Shown: positions 17,508-26,004 of the stretch, one piece after another
How the letters are laid out: every line of letters starts with the position of its first letter
Numbering within the stretch: position 1 is the stretch's first letter
Assembly: GCF_011516645.4 (NCBI RefSeq)
Contig: NZ_CP088285.1
Location: 1,178,001-1,242,000 of the forward strand
Length of the DNA stretch: 64,000 bases
Origin: Bradyrhizobium septentrionale
GTDB lineage: Bacteria; Pseudomonadota; Alphaproteobacteria; Rhizobiales; Xanthobacteraceae
Direction of reading: 5' to 3'
Program-made: the position numbers and the translations under genes
The notes under the pieces: generated by a model
The model's database searches: none
What the model was told of the DNA's origin: nothing
What the model saw: the letters and a program-made list of their open reading frames with translations, nothing else

Positions 17508-18428
17508 CTACGACGCCTGGTTCAAGCGCGACGCGGCGATGAAATCGACGAACAGGCGGACGCGTGGCGGCACGGGATGGCCCGGCTGAAACGTGGCGAA
17601 CAGCTCGATTTCATCGCACGCGTGATCGGCAAGACAGGCCACCAGACGCCCGGCCTGCAGGTCCTCGGACACGTCCCATAACGCTTCCGATGACAGGCCC
17701 CGGCCTTCGAGGGCCCAGCCGTGGAGCACGTCGCCGCTGCTGCTGGACAGGTGACCCTTCACGACGACCTCCTCGACGCCGTGCGCTGTCCGGAACCGCC
17801 AGCGATCGTGCAGATGATGCCGGCGCGCCAGGCGCAGGCATTCGTGATCGATCAGATCGGCTGGCCGCTCGGGCATCCCGCGTTTGGCGAAATAGGATGG
17901 CGCAGCGCAGAGCACGCGCGGTGTGGTCGCGATCTTGCGCGTCATGAGCGCCGGATTGTCGGGCCGGTCAACGCGAAGCGCAACGTCGATGCCGTCCTGT
18001 CCGACCTCGAGGCCGGCATCGGAGAGCACCAGATGGACCTCCAGTCCCGGATGCCGGCCGGCGAATTCCGCCAGCAACGGCGCGATCCGCCGTCGGCCGA
18101 GTTCCATCGGCGCGCCGACCTTCAAGAGCCCGCGCGCCGTTGCGCCCCGGGCCGACACTTCCGCTTCGACGTCGCGCATCGCGGCAAGCAGCTTTCGGCA
18201 GTGTTCGTAGAACAGCGCCCCCTCTTCCGTCAGTCGAAACCGCCGCGCATTGCGTTCCGCAAGCTTCACACCGAGCCGGGCCTCGAGGGCGGCAAGCCGC
18301 CGGCTGGTGGCGGGCGGCGACGAGCGCAGCGCCACGGCACCGGCGGAGATTCCGCCCGCTTCAACGACGCCGCAGAAGAGCTCGATATCCCCGATGCTGT
18401 CAGACACGCCAGCCTCCGATGTTTTCAC
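17508..18428 (-). CDS. LysR-family transcriptional regulator
   Basis: The 306-residue regulator has an N-terminal winged helix (ELFCGVVEAGGISAGAVALRS split by the turn, then PPATSRRLAALEARLG) and a C-terminal periplasmic-binding-like effector domain (LLKVGAPMELG, VDVALRVDRP-like stretch). It is transcribed away from the quinone-oxidoreductase-like gene at 18519, the usual LysR arrangement, so it probably controls that gene and its own. A 16-bp palindrome lies between the two starts. The effector is unknown. Confidence 0.92.
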   Translation of the reverse strand: MKTSEAGVSDSIGDIELFCGVVEAGGISAGAVALRSSPPATSRRLAALEARLGVKLAERNARRFRLTEEGALFYEHCRKLLAAMRDVEAEVSARGATARGLLKVGAPMELGRRRIAPLLAEFAGRHPGLEVHLVLSDAGLEVGQDGIDVALRVDRPDNPALMTRKIATTPRVLCAAPSYFAKRGMPERPADLIDHECLRLARRHHLHDRWRFRTAHGVEEVVVKGHLSSSSGDVLHGWALEGRGLSSEALWDVSEDLQAGRLVACLADHACDEIELFATFQPGHPVPPRVRLFVDFIAASRLNQAS

Positions 18429-18485
18429 CTAGTGGAAGCATAGCATCCTTCGCGGCATCTTTCCGGCCCTCTCAGACCGGTCCAT

Positions 18486-18501
18486 TTTCCTGCCTAGGAA
18501 A
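18486..18501. promoter_or_regulatory. 16-bp palindrome between divergent LysR and reductase genes
   Basis: TTTCCTGCCTAGGAAA has 6-bp arms and lies 18 bp before the reductase start. It is a candidate site for the divergent LysR regulator or another repressor. Confidence 0.4.
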
Positions 18502-18518
18502 GATGAGGAGGAAGATTC

Positions 18519-19487
18519 ATGCACGCAATCCGGTTCGAGACCTTCGGAGATCCCTCGGTGCTGAAACTGACCGAAGTCCCGGCACCGACCGTGGACGCGG
18601 CGACGGCGCTGGTGCGCGTCGTCGCCGCGTCCATCAACCCCAGCGACGTCAAGAACGTGGCTGGCGCGATGAGCCAGACCACGCTGCCGCGCATCCCCGG
18701 CCGGGATTACGCCGGCATCGTCGAGGCGGGACCGGCCGAATGGCGCGGCGCCGCGGTCTGGGGCACCGGCGGAGATAGCGGCTTCACCCGCGACGGCACC
18801 CATGCCGAACTGCTCGCGGTGCCGGTCACGAGCCTGCGGCGGAAGCCGGACAATCTCAGCTTCGAGCAGGCGGCATCGGTCGGCGTCAACTATGTCGCCG
18901 CCTGGTGCGGCATCGAGGCCGCCGGTCTCAAGGCCGGCGAGACCATCGTCCTGATCGGCGCCGGCGGCGGGGTCGGCGGCGCCGCGGCCCAGATCGCCCG
19001 GCGCATCGGCGCGCGGGTGATCGGCGTCGACCGGCATGCGCCGCATGCCGACGCGCCTGTCCATGCGATTGCGGAGCATCTGATCATCGGAGCGAAGGAC
19101 GTGCCGGCGGAAATCCGCGCGGTCACCCGCGGCAACGGCGCCGATGTCGTGTTCGACCTCGTCGGCGGCGTCGTGTTCCGCAGCGCCGTCAACAGCCTCG
19201 CGCTGCGCGGACGGCTGGTGGAAATTTCCGCGACCGGCCAGCGCGAGGTGCACTTCGATCTCGCCGATTTCTACCACAATGAAAGCCGGCTGCTCGGCGT
19301 CGATACCTTGAAGCGCGATCTTGCGGCCTCAGCTGATGTGCTTGACGCGCTCACGCCCGGCTTCATCGCCGGCGATTATCGCGCGGCCCCGATCGCGGAC
19401 ACCTGCGGGCTGGCTGACGCCGCGCACGGCTATCGCAAGGTCGCTGCCGGCACGGCAGGTCGCATCGTGATCAAGCCGCAGCAATAG
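18519..19487 (+). CDS. Zinc-free MDR/quinone oxidoreductase-like enzyme
   Basis: The 322-residue medium-chain reductase has the GroES-like N-terminus (MHAIRFETFGDPSVLKLTEV) and a Rossmann fold with GAGGGVGGAAAQIARR (about 148-163). The structural-zinc Cys cluster is absent, so it fits the quinone oxidoreductase (QOR) branch, which reduces quinones or enones with NADPH. A strong GAGGAGGAAG ribosome site precedes ATG 18519. The divergent LysR gene upstream is a likely regulator and the small XapX gene follows at 11 bp. Confidence 0.88.
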   Translation: MHAIRFETFGDPSVLKLTEVPAPTVDAATALVRVVAASINPSDVKNVAGAMSQTTLPRIPGRDYAGIVEAGPAEWRGAAVWGTGGDSGFTRDGTHAELLAVPVTSLRRKPDNLSFEQAASVGVNYVAAWCGIEAAGLKAGETIVLIGAGGGVGGAAAQIARRIGARVIGVDRHAPHADAPVHAIAEHLIIGAKDVPAEIRAVTRGNGADVVFDLVGGVVFRSAVNSLALRGRLVEISATGQREVHFDLADFYHNESRLLGVDTLKRDLAASADVLDALTPGFIAGDYRAAPIADTCGLADAAHGYRKVAAGTAGRIVIKPQQ

Positions 19488-19497
19488 GAGAACGACG

Positions 19498-19767
19498 ATG
19501 ATCGGCTACATGCTGTCCCTGCTGATGGGCGTTGCCGCCGGGGTCGCTTACGGCCTCGTCCAGGTTCGCTCGCCAGCCCCGCCGCTGATCGCGCTGGTTG
19601 GCCTGTTGGGCATGGTGGTCGGAGAACGGATGATCAATACGGCCCGGCATCATTTCGCGCCCGCTTCAACACCCATTGCGCAGGCCGACGATGCACATCT
19701 GGATCCGCACGGCCGTTCCGCCAGGCAAATGCCGAACCGCATCGACGGTGCGGCACGGTCTCCATGA
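19498..19767 (+). CDS. XapX-domain small membrane protein
   Basis: The 89-residue product has two hydrophobic segments (MLSLLMGVAAGVAYGLV and PLIALVGLLGMVVGE) around the RSPAPP motif that defines XapX/DUF1427 proteins. The last 40 residues are polar. The family has no firm function but is often found beside reductases or permeases. It lies 11 bp after the reductase stop and is surely in the same transcript. GGAGAACGACG precedes the start. Confidence 0.82.
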   Translation: MIGYMLSLLMGVAAGVAYGLVQVRSPAPPLIALVGLLGMVVGERMINTARHHFAPASTPIAQADDAHLDPHGRSARQMPNRIDGAARSP

Positions 19768-20049
19768 CACGAATTGCAATCGATGGTCGGCGTCGTGGTG
19801 AAAGATCGGCCGGGGTAAGGACGTTTCGATGTCGCGGACCAGCTCCTGCGGCCGCCCCTGCCACTGAGTTGCCCGACGGCGCAAGCCCCTCGCGCAGAAA
19901 TATTTCTGTTTATCGGCACACCCAACTCAGTGTATGAATTGTCCCGTCTCACCCGATCGAGGGGCGCTGCGCATCGTCACGGGTGTTGCGGTGAGATGCG
20001 GTGGACGCCGAGCGCGCAGTCGACGAATGCGCATGAAGCGGACGGTGAA
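19768..20049. other. Intergenic stretch without a clear gene
   Basis: No convincing coding frame or RNA gene is seen. The AT-rich AGAAATATTTCTG (19895-19907) is a short palindrome. The sequence around 19975-20040 looks like a decayed dispersed element running into the structured repeat at 20050. Confidence 0.4.
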
Positions 20050-20343
20050 GTCGTGTGGTCCTGACGCCCTAGCGGCCGGTGTCCCCAAGCAAAGCGCGAA
20101 AGCGTTTTGCGAAGGCGGTGACAAAAAAGCCCAGTCTCGCCGGGGAGAGCACGAAGTAAGCCGTAAAACCATCGCGCAGGGAAAGCCGGGATGTTCCCGG
20201 TTACACCTGTGGTCCTACCCCCGGTGCTTTTTGTTGCACCGGACCCATGGGTGCGATCGGCACCCGGCTTTCCCTGCGCCCTCTGCTCAAGGAGAGGGCG
20301 GAACGAGAAGCAAAGCTCGGACAAATCAAGTCGCGAGAATGCG
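20050..20343 (+). repeat. Structured dispersed repeat, copy A
   Basis: This is about 294 bp, found again in reverse orientation at 43440-43731. The core is a large stem, GCGCAGGGAAAGCCGGG against CCCGGCTTTCCCTGCGC, enclosing smaller hairpins such as CCGGTGC/GCACCGG. A CGCCGGGGAGAGCACG motif lies before the core and CAAAGCTCGGAC after it. The hairpin stems differ between copies but stay paired. No coding potential is seen. Confidence 0.85.
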
Positions 20344-20377
20344 GAAGTGTGACTCACAGTTGGCGCAACAAATTCAG

Positions 20378-20502
20378 CGTCGTCCACGGCGCAGGCCGGG
20401 ACCCATAACCACGAAAGCATATTGTTGAGCGTCGCTGGAACGACGAGTCCCGCCAACCGCATCTGCTGCGGCGTATGGGTCCCGGCCTTCGCCGGGACGA
20501 CG
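20378..20502. repeat. Palindromic repeat (GCCGGGACCCATA type)
   Basis: The left arm CGTCGTCCACGGCGCAGGCCGG with GGACCCATA pairs with TATGGGTCCCGGCC and TTCGCCGGGACGACG on the right. The middle is about 50 bp. It looks like a mobile palindromic unit and has no counterpart in the 43-kb block. Confidence 0.65.
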
Positions 20503-20520
20503 GTCGTGTTGGCACCCGCA

Positions 20521-20627
20521 CTGTCATCGCCCGGCTCGACTGGGCGATCCAGTACGCCGCGGCTTCTCGGCTCAAGCACGGACGCCTCTGGAATACTGGA
20601 TCACCCGCATGCGCGGGTGATGACACC
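20521..20627 (+). repeat. Dispersed repeat with GATCCAGTA / TACTGGATC arms, copy A
   Basis: The unit runs from TGTCATCGCCCGGCTCGACT to GCGCGGGTGATGACACC and contains GGCGATCCAGTACGCCGCGG and CTGGAATACTGGATCACCCG. A second copy in reverse orientation lies at 43246-43419, where about 70 extra bases sit near one end. Confidence 0.8.
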
Positions 20628-20812
20628 GAACAAGCACCGCGACATTGCGCCGCGAACCTCGTTGCGGCGCAACAATCAAAATGAGACTGCCCGTTAAGCG
20701 ATTGCGCGGTGACGACATCCGCGCCGTGCCCGCCTTCGGCTAGCTTTATCCGCAACAACCGGACGCCCTCGCGCGATGCGGACGCCGGTGACAACACAGA
20801 GGGAGGAGAGCG

Positions 20813-22063
20813 ATGTTGAAAGGCAGTTTGGGACTGATTGCGTTGAGCAGCCTGTTGCTTTCGGGCACGGCGTTCGCTCAGGAGAAGATCAAGGTCGGCG
20901 TCACCGCGACGCTCGAGGGCACCTACACCGTGCTCGGCGAGGATGGCATGCGCGGCCACCAGACCGCGCTCAACGTGCTCGGCAAGAAAATCGGCGACAA
21001 GGAACTCGAATTCGTCGTCGCCTCGACCGACGCGACGCCTGATTCCGCGGTGCGCGCGGTGCGCAAGCTGATCGAGCAGGACAAGGTGCAGATCCTGCTG
21101 TCGCCGCTATCGGGCGACGAAGGCATCGCGGTGAAGAACTTTGCAAAAACCCATCCGGAGCTGACCTTCGTCAACGCCGCCTCCGGCGCGCAGGAGACGA
21201 CCTATGTCGATCCGGCGCCGAACTTCTTCCGCTTCAACATGGACGGCGCGCAATGGCAGGTCGGCCTCGGCAAATACGCCTATGAGACCAAGGGCTATCG
21301 CAAGATCGCAACCGTCGGCGAGGACTATTCCTTCATCTACACCCAGGTATTCGGCCTGGTGCTTGAATTCTGCGGCGCCGGCGGCCAGGTCACCAACCGG
21401 CAATGGGTGCCGCTCGGCACCAAGGATTTTGCCTCCGTCATCGCCGCCCTGCCCGACGATGTCGACGCAATCTATCTCGGCCTCGGCGGCGCCGACGCGG
21501 TCAACTTCCTCAACCAGTATCAGCAGGCCGGCGGCAAGGCGCATTTGATGGGCGGCTCGATCATGATCGACCAGACCATCCTGTCGTCGAAGGGCAGCGC
21601 CAAGAACGCGCTGGTCGGCACCATCGCCGCGAGCGGCCAGGCCGATACCTGGGAGGACCCGGGCTGGCAGAAATTCGTCAAGGCCTACCAGGACGCCTTC
21701 CCGCCGGCCAAACGCTTCCCGAGCCCGTCGCTGCTCGCCACCAACTATTACGGCTCGACCATGGCGCTGATCCTGGCGCTGCGACAGGTCAACGGCGACC
21801 TTTCCAACAACCAGGCCAAGCTCAAGGAGGCGCTGGCCAAGATCGAGATCGATGCGCCGAACGGCAAGATCAAGCTCGATTCCAACCGCCAGGCGATCGG
21901 CACCAATTTCGTCACCGAGGTGGTCGACGACGGCAAGGGCGCGCTGTTCTCCAAGGTCGTGAAGGTGATCCCGAACGTCAACCAGACGCTGGGCTACGAT
22001 CCGGCGGTGTTCGCCAAGATCGGCCTGCCCGGCCGCACGATCCCGGAGTGCAAGAAGTACTGA
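20813..22063 (+). CDS. Periplasmic substrate-binding protein of a branched-chain-type ABC importer
   Basis: The 416-residue protein has a signal peptide (GLIALSSLLLSGTAFAQ) and a type I periplasmic-binding fold like LivK: EKIKVGVTATLEGTYTVLGE at the mature start, then hinge strands such as IATVGEDYSFIYTQ. It should capture the substrate in the periplasm and deliver it to the permeases encoded 1 kb downstream. Closest in type are HAAT-family binders for amides, aromatic acids and amino acids. A very strong GAGGGAGGAGAG precedes the ATG. It is the first gene of the large rightward cluster and sits directly after the repeat block. Confidence 0.92.
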   Translation: MLKGSLGLIALSSLLLSGTAFAQEKIKVGVTATLEGTYTVLGEDGMRGHQTALNVLGKKIGDKELEFVVASTDATPDSAVRAVRKLIEQDKVQILLSPLSGDEGIAVKNFAKTHPELTFVNAASGAQETTYVDPAPNFFRFNMDGAQWQVGLGKYAYETKGYRKIATVGEDYSFIYTQVFGLVLEFCGAGGQVTNRQWVPLGTKDFASVIAALPDDVDAIYLGLGGADAVNFLNQYQQAGGKAHLMGGSIMIDQTILSSKGSAKNALVGTIAASGQADTWEDPGWQKFVKAYQDAFPPAKRFPSPSLLATNYYGSTMALILALRQVNGDLSNNQAKLKEALAKIEIDAPNGKIKLDSNRQAIGTNFVTEVVDDGKGALFSKVVKVIPNVNQTLGYDPAVFAKIGLPGRTIPECKKY

Positions 22064-22140
22064 CGTATTTGCTGCAGTGCAGGCAGAGCGGCCGCGGCAT
22101 GGCGCGCGGTTGCACCAACAGCCCTGCTCGCCCTTGCTTT

Positions 22141-22189
22141 CCGCGGGCGGATGATGAACGCTTGTCGAAAAGACAAGAACATCCCGCGG
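22141..22189 (+). promoter_or_regulatory. Nested hairpins before the AraC gene
   Basis: An outer pair CCGCGGG (22141) / CCCGCGG (22183) encloses CTTGTC-GAAAA-GACAAG (22161-22177). The structure ends 10 bp before the AraC start. It may be an operator or a leader structure controlling entry into the downstream genes. Confidence 0.4.
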
Positions 22190-22199
22190 GAGGGGAGGC

Positions 22200-23015
22200 A
22201 TGAGCAGGGCGCTTGCCGTCTTCCACGGCCGGTTCGGTCGCGCGACGGTCTATCAGTTGAACCGTCCCTTCAACGTGCATGCGCACCGCGAAGGGCATCT
22301 GATCTTTCATGTCGGCGGGACGCCGGCGCAGATCGACGTCTCCGAGCAGCGCCTGCTGCTCAAGGACGACACCGTGGTCGCGGTCAACCCGTGGGAACCG
22401 CACAATTTTCTGCCGACCGACATGGACCATGGCGCGATCTTTTTCGTGCTCTATGTCAACGCCGAATGGTTCGCGCCGACCGCGAATGCGCAGGGCCTGC
22501 GGTTCGGCCGCACCTTCTTTCCCCGCACCGAGACGCTCGACAGACTGATCCGCCGCACCGCAGCACTGGTGTGCGGCGCGCCGTCGCTGCGCAGCCTCGA
22601 CTGCGAGCTCCGGCAGCTGATCGACTCCTGCTACGAGGAGAGCTGGCAGACGGCGCAGGAGACGCCCGCTGCGGCCGCGGTGACCGATTTCCGGGTCCGC
22701 AAGTCGATCAAGCTGATGTCGGAAAGCCCCGGCGCCGAGATCGAGCTCGATGACATTGCGCGCGAGGCGGGCCTGTCGCGGCCGCATTTCTACCGGCTGT
22801 TCCGGACGCAAACCGGCGTCACCCCTCACCTCTACATGAACACGCTGATCATGGAGCAGGCGCTGGATGCGCTGGTCGCGACCGAGACACCGATCGCCGA
22901 TATCGGCTTCGACCTCGGCTTCTCCTCGCAGAGCGGCTTCACCCGCTTCTTCGCCGCCAATGTCGGCATGGCCCCGACCGACTATCGCCGCGCCGCCAAG
23001 GTGTTGCGGCCGTAA
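22200..23015 (+). CDS. AraC-family regulator of the ABC/Mo-hydroxylase cluster
   Basis: The 271-residue regulator has a cupin-like N-terminal sensor (HAHREGHLIFHVGG, VVAVNPWEPHNFLP) and a C-terminal double HTH (IELDDIAREAGLSRPHFYRLF, IADIGFDLGFSSQSGFTRFFA). It lies between the binding-protein gene and the permease genes on the same strand, so control of this cluster is the natural inference. The N-terminal PWEPHNF motif is common in AraC sensors that bind small aromatic or polar ligands. ATG 22200 follows GGGAGGGGAGG. Confidence 0.9.
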   Translation: MSRALAVFHGRFGRATVYQLNRPFNVHAHREGHLIFHVGGTPAQIDVSEQRLLLKDDTVVAVNPWEPHNFLPTDMDHGAIFFVLYVNAEWFAPTANAQGLRFGRTFFPRTETLDRLIRRTAALVCGAPSLRSLDCELRQLIDSCYEESWQTAQETPAAAAVTDFRVRKSIKLMSESPGAEIELDDIAREAGLSRPHFYRLFRTQTGVTPHLYMNTLIMEQALDALVATETPIADIGFDLGFSSQSGFTRFFAANVGMAPTDYRRAAKVLRP

Positions 23016-23131
23016 GGGAGTTCCCACGATAAAAGATACTCTCGATCAAATCCCTAGCTTTCGCCCTCGATAGGATGACAGGACACGCGGCCCGGCAGAC
23101 GGTCGCGGCCAGCTGAGGGAACGCGACGGAG

Positions 23132-24142
23132 ATGGCCAGGTTCATCGAACGCCATCCGGCCTGGGCGCTGATCGTGATCATCGCGGTCGCGGTGTTCGCG
23201 TGGCTGGTGTTCGCGATCTGGCCGCCGGGGCTGGAGGCCGCGATCGGCCGCAAGCGCGTGTTCCTCAACGCGGTGCTGAACGGCATCACGCTCGGCGGGC
23301 TGTATTTCCTGGTGGCGAGCGGCTTCACGCTGATCTTCGGCCTGATGCGCAACGTCAACCTCGCGCACGGCTCACTCTATCTGTTCGGCGGCTACATCGG
23401 CTACGCCGTCAGCACATGGACGGGATCGTGGATCCTCAGCTTCATCGTCGCCTTCATCGCGGTGGCGCTGGTCGGGGTGATCCTGCAGCTCGCCGTGTTC
23501 CGCCGCATGGAGGGCCAGGACCTGCGGCAGACTATGGTGACGATCGGGCTGTCGATCGTGTTCGCCGATTTGATGCTGTGGGTGTTCGGCGGCGACTTCT
23601 ACCAGGTCCAGACCCCGAGCTGGCTGATCGGCCCGGTGCAGCTGCCGCTGCTCACCGCGATCAAATCGTCGGGCGAGCCGGTCTATCTGCAGTACCCGCT
23701 GGTGCGGCTCGTGATCTTCGCGGCGTCCGTCGTGATCGGGATCGCGATGTGGCTGGCGCTGAACCGGACGCGAATCGGCATGATCGTCCGCGCCGGCGTC
23801 GACGACCGCGATATCCTGGCCGCCACCGGCGTGCGGATCCAGCTCATGTTCGTGCTGGTGTTCGCGCTCGGCGCCGGGCTTGCCGGCATCGCCGGCGTCG
23901 TCGGCGGCACCTTCCAGTCGCTGTCGCCCGGCGAGGACACCCGCTTCCTGCTCGCTTCCCTCGTCGTCGTGATCGTCGGCGGCATGGGCTCGATCCCGGG
24001 GGCCGCGCTCGGCGCCGTCATCATCGGGCTCGCCGAGCAGCTCGGCTCGGTCTACATCCCGACCTACGCCATCGTCGTCACCTTCCTGATCATGGTCGTG
24101 GTGCTGGCGCTGCGGCCGCAGGGCCTGCTCGCGAGGCGATAA
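23132..24142 (+). CDS. livH: Branched-chain-type ABC permease (LivH-like)
   Basis: The 336-residue protein has about nine hydrophobic helices and the LivH signature near ASGFTLIFGLMRNVNLAHGS and the cytoplasmic loop MVRAG-like segment IVRAGVDDRDILAATG. An extra N-terminal helix (PAWALIVIIAVAVFAWLVFAIW) makes it longer than the usual ~290. It forms the inner-membrane channel with the LivM-like protein encoded 2 bp downstream. The substrate is not known. Confidence 0.92.
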   Translation: MARFIERHPAWALIVIIAVAVFAWLVFAIWPPGLEAAIGRKRVFLNAVLNGITLGGLYFLVASGFTLIFGLMRNVNLAHGSLYLFGGYIGYAVSTWTGSWILSFIVAFIAVALVGVILQLAVFRRMEGQDLRQTMVTIGLSIVFADLMLWVFGGDFYQVQTPSWLIGPVQLPLLTAIKSSGEPVYLQYPLVRLVIFAASVVIGIAMWLALNRTRIGMIVRAGVDDRDILAATGVRIQLMFVLVFALGAGLAGIAGVVGGTFQSLSPGEDTRFLLASLVVVIVGGMGSIPGAALGAVIIGLAEQLGSVYIPTYAIVVTFLIMVVVLALRPQGLLARR

Positions 24143-24143
24143 A

Positions 24144-25229
24144 ATGTCGTTGCTCCAGAGCACCCAGCTCCGCCCCGACCCGTCCGCCAACGCGACGCGC
24201 CGCGCCTTGATCCGCGCCTGGCCCGAACTGCAGAACCCGGCAGCGTGGCTGGTCGCGCTGATCCTCGTGATCATGCCGCTGATCGCCAACGGCTTCTTCC
24301 TGATCGAGATCTTCGCCACCACGCTGATCCTCGGCATCATCGCGCTCAGCCTGATGTTCCTGGCCGGCTATGGCGGCATGGTCAGCCTGATGCAGCTGAC
24401 GATCGCGGGCTTCGCCGGCTACATGGTCGCGGTGTTCGGCATGAGCGGCAACGCCAATATCAGCCTGGGCTGGCCGTGGTGGCTCGCAACGCCGATGGCG
24501 CTGGCGCTGGCGACGCTGTTCGGCACGCTCGGCGGCGCGCTCGCGGTGCGCACCGAGGGCATCTACACCATCATGATCACGCTGGCGATCGGCGCGGCGT
24601 TCTACTACTTCACCAACCAGAACTGGGCGATCTTCAACGGCCACACCGGCATCAACACCGTCGCGACGCCGCATTTCTGGGGCGTCGACTGGCGCGCCGA
24701 CATCGCCTTCTACTATGTGACGCTCGGCGTCGCCGCGATCTGCTACTTCGCCGTCCAGTATGTCTCGCGCGCGCCGTTCGGCCTCGCGCTGCAGGGCGTG
24801 CGCGACAATTCCCGCCGCATGGCCGCGCTCGGCTTCAACCCCAATGCGCACCGCATCGCGGCCTACGCCTTCGCCGCCTTCATCGCCGCGCTCGGCGGCG
24901 TGCTGCAGGTCTGGAACTACCGCCAGATCTCGCCCGGCTCGGTCAGCGTCGGCGCCTGCATCGACGTCTTGATCATCGCCATAGTCGGCGGCATCACGCG
25001 GCCGATCGGCCCATTCATCGGCGCACTGATCTTCGTGCTGCTGCGCACCTTTGCGCTCGACGTGTTGATCAAGTTCGGGCTCGACGGCAACCGCTTCCGG
25101 CTGCTGATCGGACTCGGCTTCCTCGCCATCGTGTTCTGGTCGTCGGACGGCGTGATCGGCCTCTGGGAACGCTGGCGCCGCCGCACCACCTCCGCGACGC
25201 AACATCCAGGCGGAGGCCGCCATGGATAG
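24144..25229 (+). CDS. livM: Branched-chain-type ABC permease (LivM-like)
   Basis: The 361-residue protein has about ten membrane helices and the LivM loop FGLALQGVRDNSRRMAALGF, which contacts the ATPases. It starts 2 bp after livH and overlaps the ATPase gene by 8 bp, showing tight co-translation. The C-terminus ends in a short basic tail (LWERWRRRTTS). It pairs with the LivH-like subunit. Confidence 0.92.
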   Translation: MSLLQSTQLRPDPSANATRRALIRAWPELQNPAAWLVALILVIMPLIANGFFLIEIFATTLILGIIALSLMFLAGYGGMVSLMQLTIAGFAGYMVAVFGMSGNANISLGWPWWLATPMALALATLFGTLGGALAVRTEGIYTIMITLAIGAAFYYFTNQNWAIFNGHTGINTVATPHFWGVDWRADIAFYYVTLGVAAICYFAVQYVSRAPFGLALQGVRDNSRRMAALGFNPNAHRIAAYAFAAFIAALGGVLQVWNYRQISPGSVSVGACIDVLIIAIVGGITRPIGPFIGALIFVLLRTFALDVLIKFGLDGNRFRLLIGLGFLAIVFWSSDGVIGLWERWRRRTTSATQHPGGGRHG

Positions 25230-26004
25230 CGTCGCGCAGCGGCTGTCCGTGGTCGGCGCCGGTGCTGCGCTGGAGCTGCGTGGCGTGACGCGGCTGTTCG
25301 GCGCGCTGGCGGCGCTCACCGACGTCACCATCACCGTGCGTCCCGGCGAGCGCCGCGCCGTGCTCGGCTCGAACGGCGCCGGCAAGACCACGCTGTTCAA
25401 CTGCATCACTGGCGACTTCCCGCCCTCCTCCGGCACGATCCGCTTCTTCGGCGAGGACATCACCCAGTTCCCGCCCTATGAGCGCATCCGGCGCGGGTTG
25501 CGCCGTACCTACCAGATCTCGGCGCTGTTCCCCGGGCTCACCGTGCAGGACAACGTCTACCTCGCCTGCCGCGGCGTCTCGCGCGGCCGCTTCTCGTTCC
25601 TCCGTCCCGGACAGAACGATGCGCTGGTGCACGCGACCGAAACACTGGTGCAGGCGGTGCACCTCGCCGGCGTCAAGGACCAGCGCGTCGCCGAGCTCGC
25701 ACATGGCCAGCAGCGCCAGCTCGAGATCGCGCTGGCGCTGGCCGGCGCCCCGCGCTTCATCCTGTTCGACGAACCGGCGGCAGGACTGTCGCCGACCGAG
25801 CGGCGCGAGCTGATCGAGATCCTGACCTCGCTGCCGGCCCATATCGGCTACATCATCATCGAGCACGACATGGACGTCGCGCTGCGCGTCGTCGAAAGCG
25901 TGACGATGATGCACAACGGCCGCATCTTCAAGGAAGGCCTGCCGCGCGAGATCGAATCCGATCCCGAGGTGCAGCAGCTTTATCTCGGAGGCGGCCATGA
26001 GTGA
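25222..26004 (+). CDS. livG: ABC transporter ATP-binding protein (LivG-like)
   Basis: The 260-residue ATPase has Walker A GSNGAGKTT, a LivG-type signature with the motif AHGQQRQLEIALALAG in place of the standard LSGGQ, Walker B FILFDEPAAGLSP, and the switch His in IIIEHDMDV. The signature is HGQQRQ, common in LivG proteins. It overlaps the upstream permease by 8 bp and the downstream fusion by 8 bp. Confidence 0.92.
   Translation: MDSVAQRLSVVGAGAALELRGVTRLFGALAALTDVTITVRPGERRAVLGSNGAGKTTLFNCITGDFPPSSGTIRFFGEDITQFPPYERIRRGLRRTYQISALFPGLTVQDNVYLACRGVSRGRFSFLRPGQNDALVHATETLVQAVHLAGVKDQRVAELAHGQQRQLEIALALAGAPRFILFDEPAAGLSPTERRELIEILTSLPAHIGYIIIEHDMDVALRVVESVTMMHNGRIFKEGLPREIESDPEVQQLYLGGGHE

Noticed and set aside
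20050..20640. A CRISPR array or tRNA cluster in the repeat-rich gap
   Set aside because: The repeats are single long palindromic units, not regular short repeats with unique spacers, and no cloverleaf with a CCA end or T-loop GTTCGA was found.
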